From positions 806,001-870,000 of the forward strand of contig NZ_BBOM01000006.1 of the NCBI RefSeq assembly GCF_000974485.1: a stretch of DNA of 64,000 nucleotides, read 5' to 3'. Positions 63,233-64,000 of the stretch are shown here, one piece after another. This stretch comes from Streptomyces sp. NBRC 109706. GTDB lineage: Bacteria; Actinomycetota; Actinomycetes; Streptomycetales; Streptomycetaceae. The translations under genes and the position numbers were made by a program. Within the stretch, counting starts at the first letter, position 1. Every line of letters begins with the position of its first letter. A model generated the notes under the pieces. That model was not told the DNA's origin and searched no databases. It saw only the letters and a list, made by a program, of their open reading frames with translations.

Positions 63233-64000
63233 ATGTTCGAGAGGTTCACCGACCGCGCGCGGCGGGTTGTCGTCCTGGCTCAGGAAGAAGCCCGGATGCT
63301 CAACCACAACTACATCGGCACCGAGCACATCCTTCTGGGCCTGATCCACGAGGGTGAGGGTGTCGCCGCTAAGGCCCTGGAGAGCCTCGGGATCTCGCTT
63401 GAGGCGGTCCGCCAGCAGGTGGAGGAGATCATCGGGCAGGGCCAGCAGGCGCCGTCCGGGCACATCCCCTTCACCCCCCGGGCCAAGAAGGTGCTGGAGC
63501 TTTCGCTCCGCGAGGCACTCCAGCTCGGCCACAACTACATCGGCACCGAGCACATCCTGCTCGGCCTGATCCGCGAGGGCGAGGGCGTCGCCGCCCAGGT
63601 CCTGGTGAAGCTCGGCGCCGACCTCAACCGGGTGCGGCAGCAGGTGATCCAGCTGCTCTCCGGTTACTCGGGCGGCAAGGAGGCGGCCACCGCCGGAGCC
63701 CCGGCCGAGGGCACGCCGTCCACCTCCCTGGTGCTCGACCAGTTCGGCCGGAACCTCACCCAGGCCGCTCGGGAGACCAAGCTCGACCCGGTGATCGGGC
63801 GCGAGAAGGAGATCGAGCGGGTCATGCAGGTGCTGTCCCGCCGCACCAAGAACAACCCGGTGCTGATCGGCGAGCCCGGCGTCGGCAAGACGGCCGTCGT
63901 CGAGGGCCTGGCCCAGGCGATCGTCAAGGGCGAGGTGCCCGAGACGCTCAAGGACAAGCACCTCTACACCCTGGACCTCGGCGCCCTGGTCGCCGGCTCC
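63233..64000 (+). CDS. clpC: ATP-dependent Clp protease ATP-binding subunit ClpC (5' part)
   Basis: The first 256 codons are present; the gene runs off the right edge. Two Clp N-domain repeats are clear ([28 protein letters not shown] near 26-53 and [25 protein letters not shown] near 101-125), then [34 protein letters not shown] with Walker A at 213-220. ClpC unfolds proteins for ClpP. GAGGAG precedes the ATG. SigR- and ClgR-like elements upstream suggest thiol-stress control. Confidence 0.96.
   Translation, partial: MFERFTDRARRVVVLAQEEARMLNHNYIGTEHILLGLIHEGEGVAAKALESLGISLEAVRQQVEEIIGQGQQAPSGHIPFTPRAKKVLELSLREALQLGHNYIGTEHILLGLIREGEGVAAQVLVKLGADLNRVRQQVIQLLSGYSGGKEAATAGAPAEGTPSTSLVLDQFGRNLTQAARETKLDPVIGREKEIERVMQVLSRRTKNNPVLIGEPGVGKTAVVEGLAQAIVKGEVPETLKDKHLYTLDLGALVAGS

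Overview
The window is chromosomal DNA of a Streptomyces or close relative. It is very GC-rich, and coding frames show the strong third-position GC bias of that group. Many genes start 6-8 bases after a TAnnnT hexamer, which indicates leaderless transcripts. Genus-typical families are present: Lsr2, BlaI-type regulators, DUF397 with HTH/DUF5753 regulators, ECF41 SigJ, a TipA-like regulator, and Zur-linked type B L31. I recognised no rRNA, tRNA, insertion sequence, prophage or CRISPR array.

Positions 1-31000 look like the more variable part. They hold an MFS remnant, an FAH-family enzyme, a GGCT-like protein, a membrane-tethered MarP-like protease, a DoxX protein, a SigB/SigF-type sigma factor, and an ABC transporter with its two-component system. 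Next come an ECF41 sigma factor with an FAD oxidoreductase, lpdA, a divergent MreB-like gene, and an ABC exporter with an ArsR-like regulator and a cluster of palindromic operators. A Zur-box-controlled rpmE2-CobW pair follows. After it is an abaA/whiJ-like developmental locus (DUF397 protein, RsbW-like ATPase, HTH/DUF5753 regulator) whose two intergenic regions share a 28-bp bipartite motif. Then come a PadR-controlled DrrAB-type exporter, a TipA-like regulator, a ThrE-family exporter and a 1.2-kb repeat-rich stretch without a convincing gene.

Positions 31000-64000 look like conserved core. A guanidine-III riboswitch precedes an SMR guanidinium exporter, followed by ppa, dacB, a zinc metalloprotease, tilS, hpt, ftsH and folE. 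An osmoprotectant ABC system sits next to a split folate cluster (folK, folB, folP). After that are PH-domain membrane proteins, a lone nuoD tail to tail with a MidA/NDUFAF7-type methyltransferase, and a two-component system. A cofactor operon follows (DUF2520 protein, panC, nadB, nadC, coaX). The window ends with blaI-like, argA-like, lsr2 and the first part of clpC.

Regulatory themes are visible. Matches to the SigR consensus (GGGAAC, 18 bases, GTT) stand before ftsH and clpC, with a ClgR-like box also before clpC, suggesting shared thiol-stress and proteolysis control. Zur, PadR, TipA/MerR and ArsR-like circuits can each be read from operators next to their likely regulators or targets. 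All of this is inferred from sequence alone.
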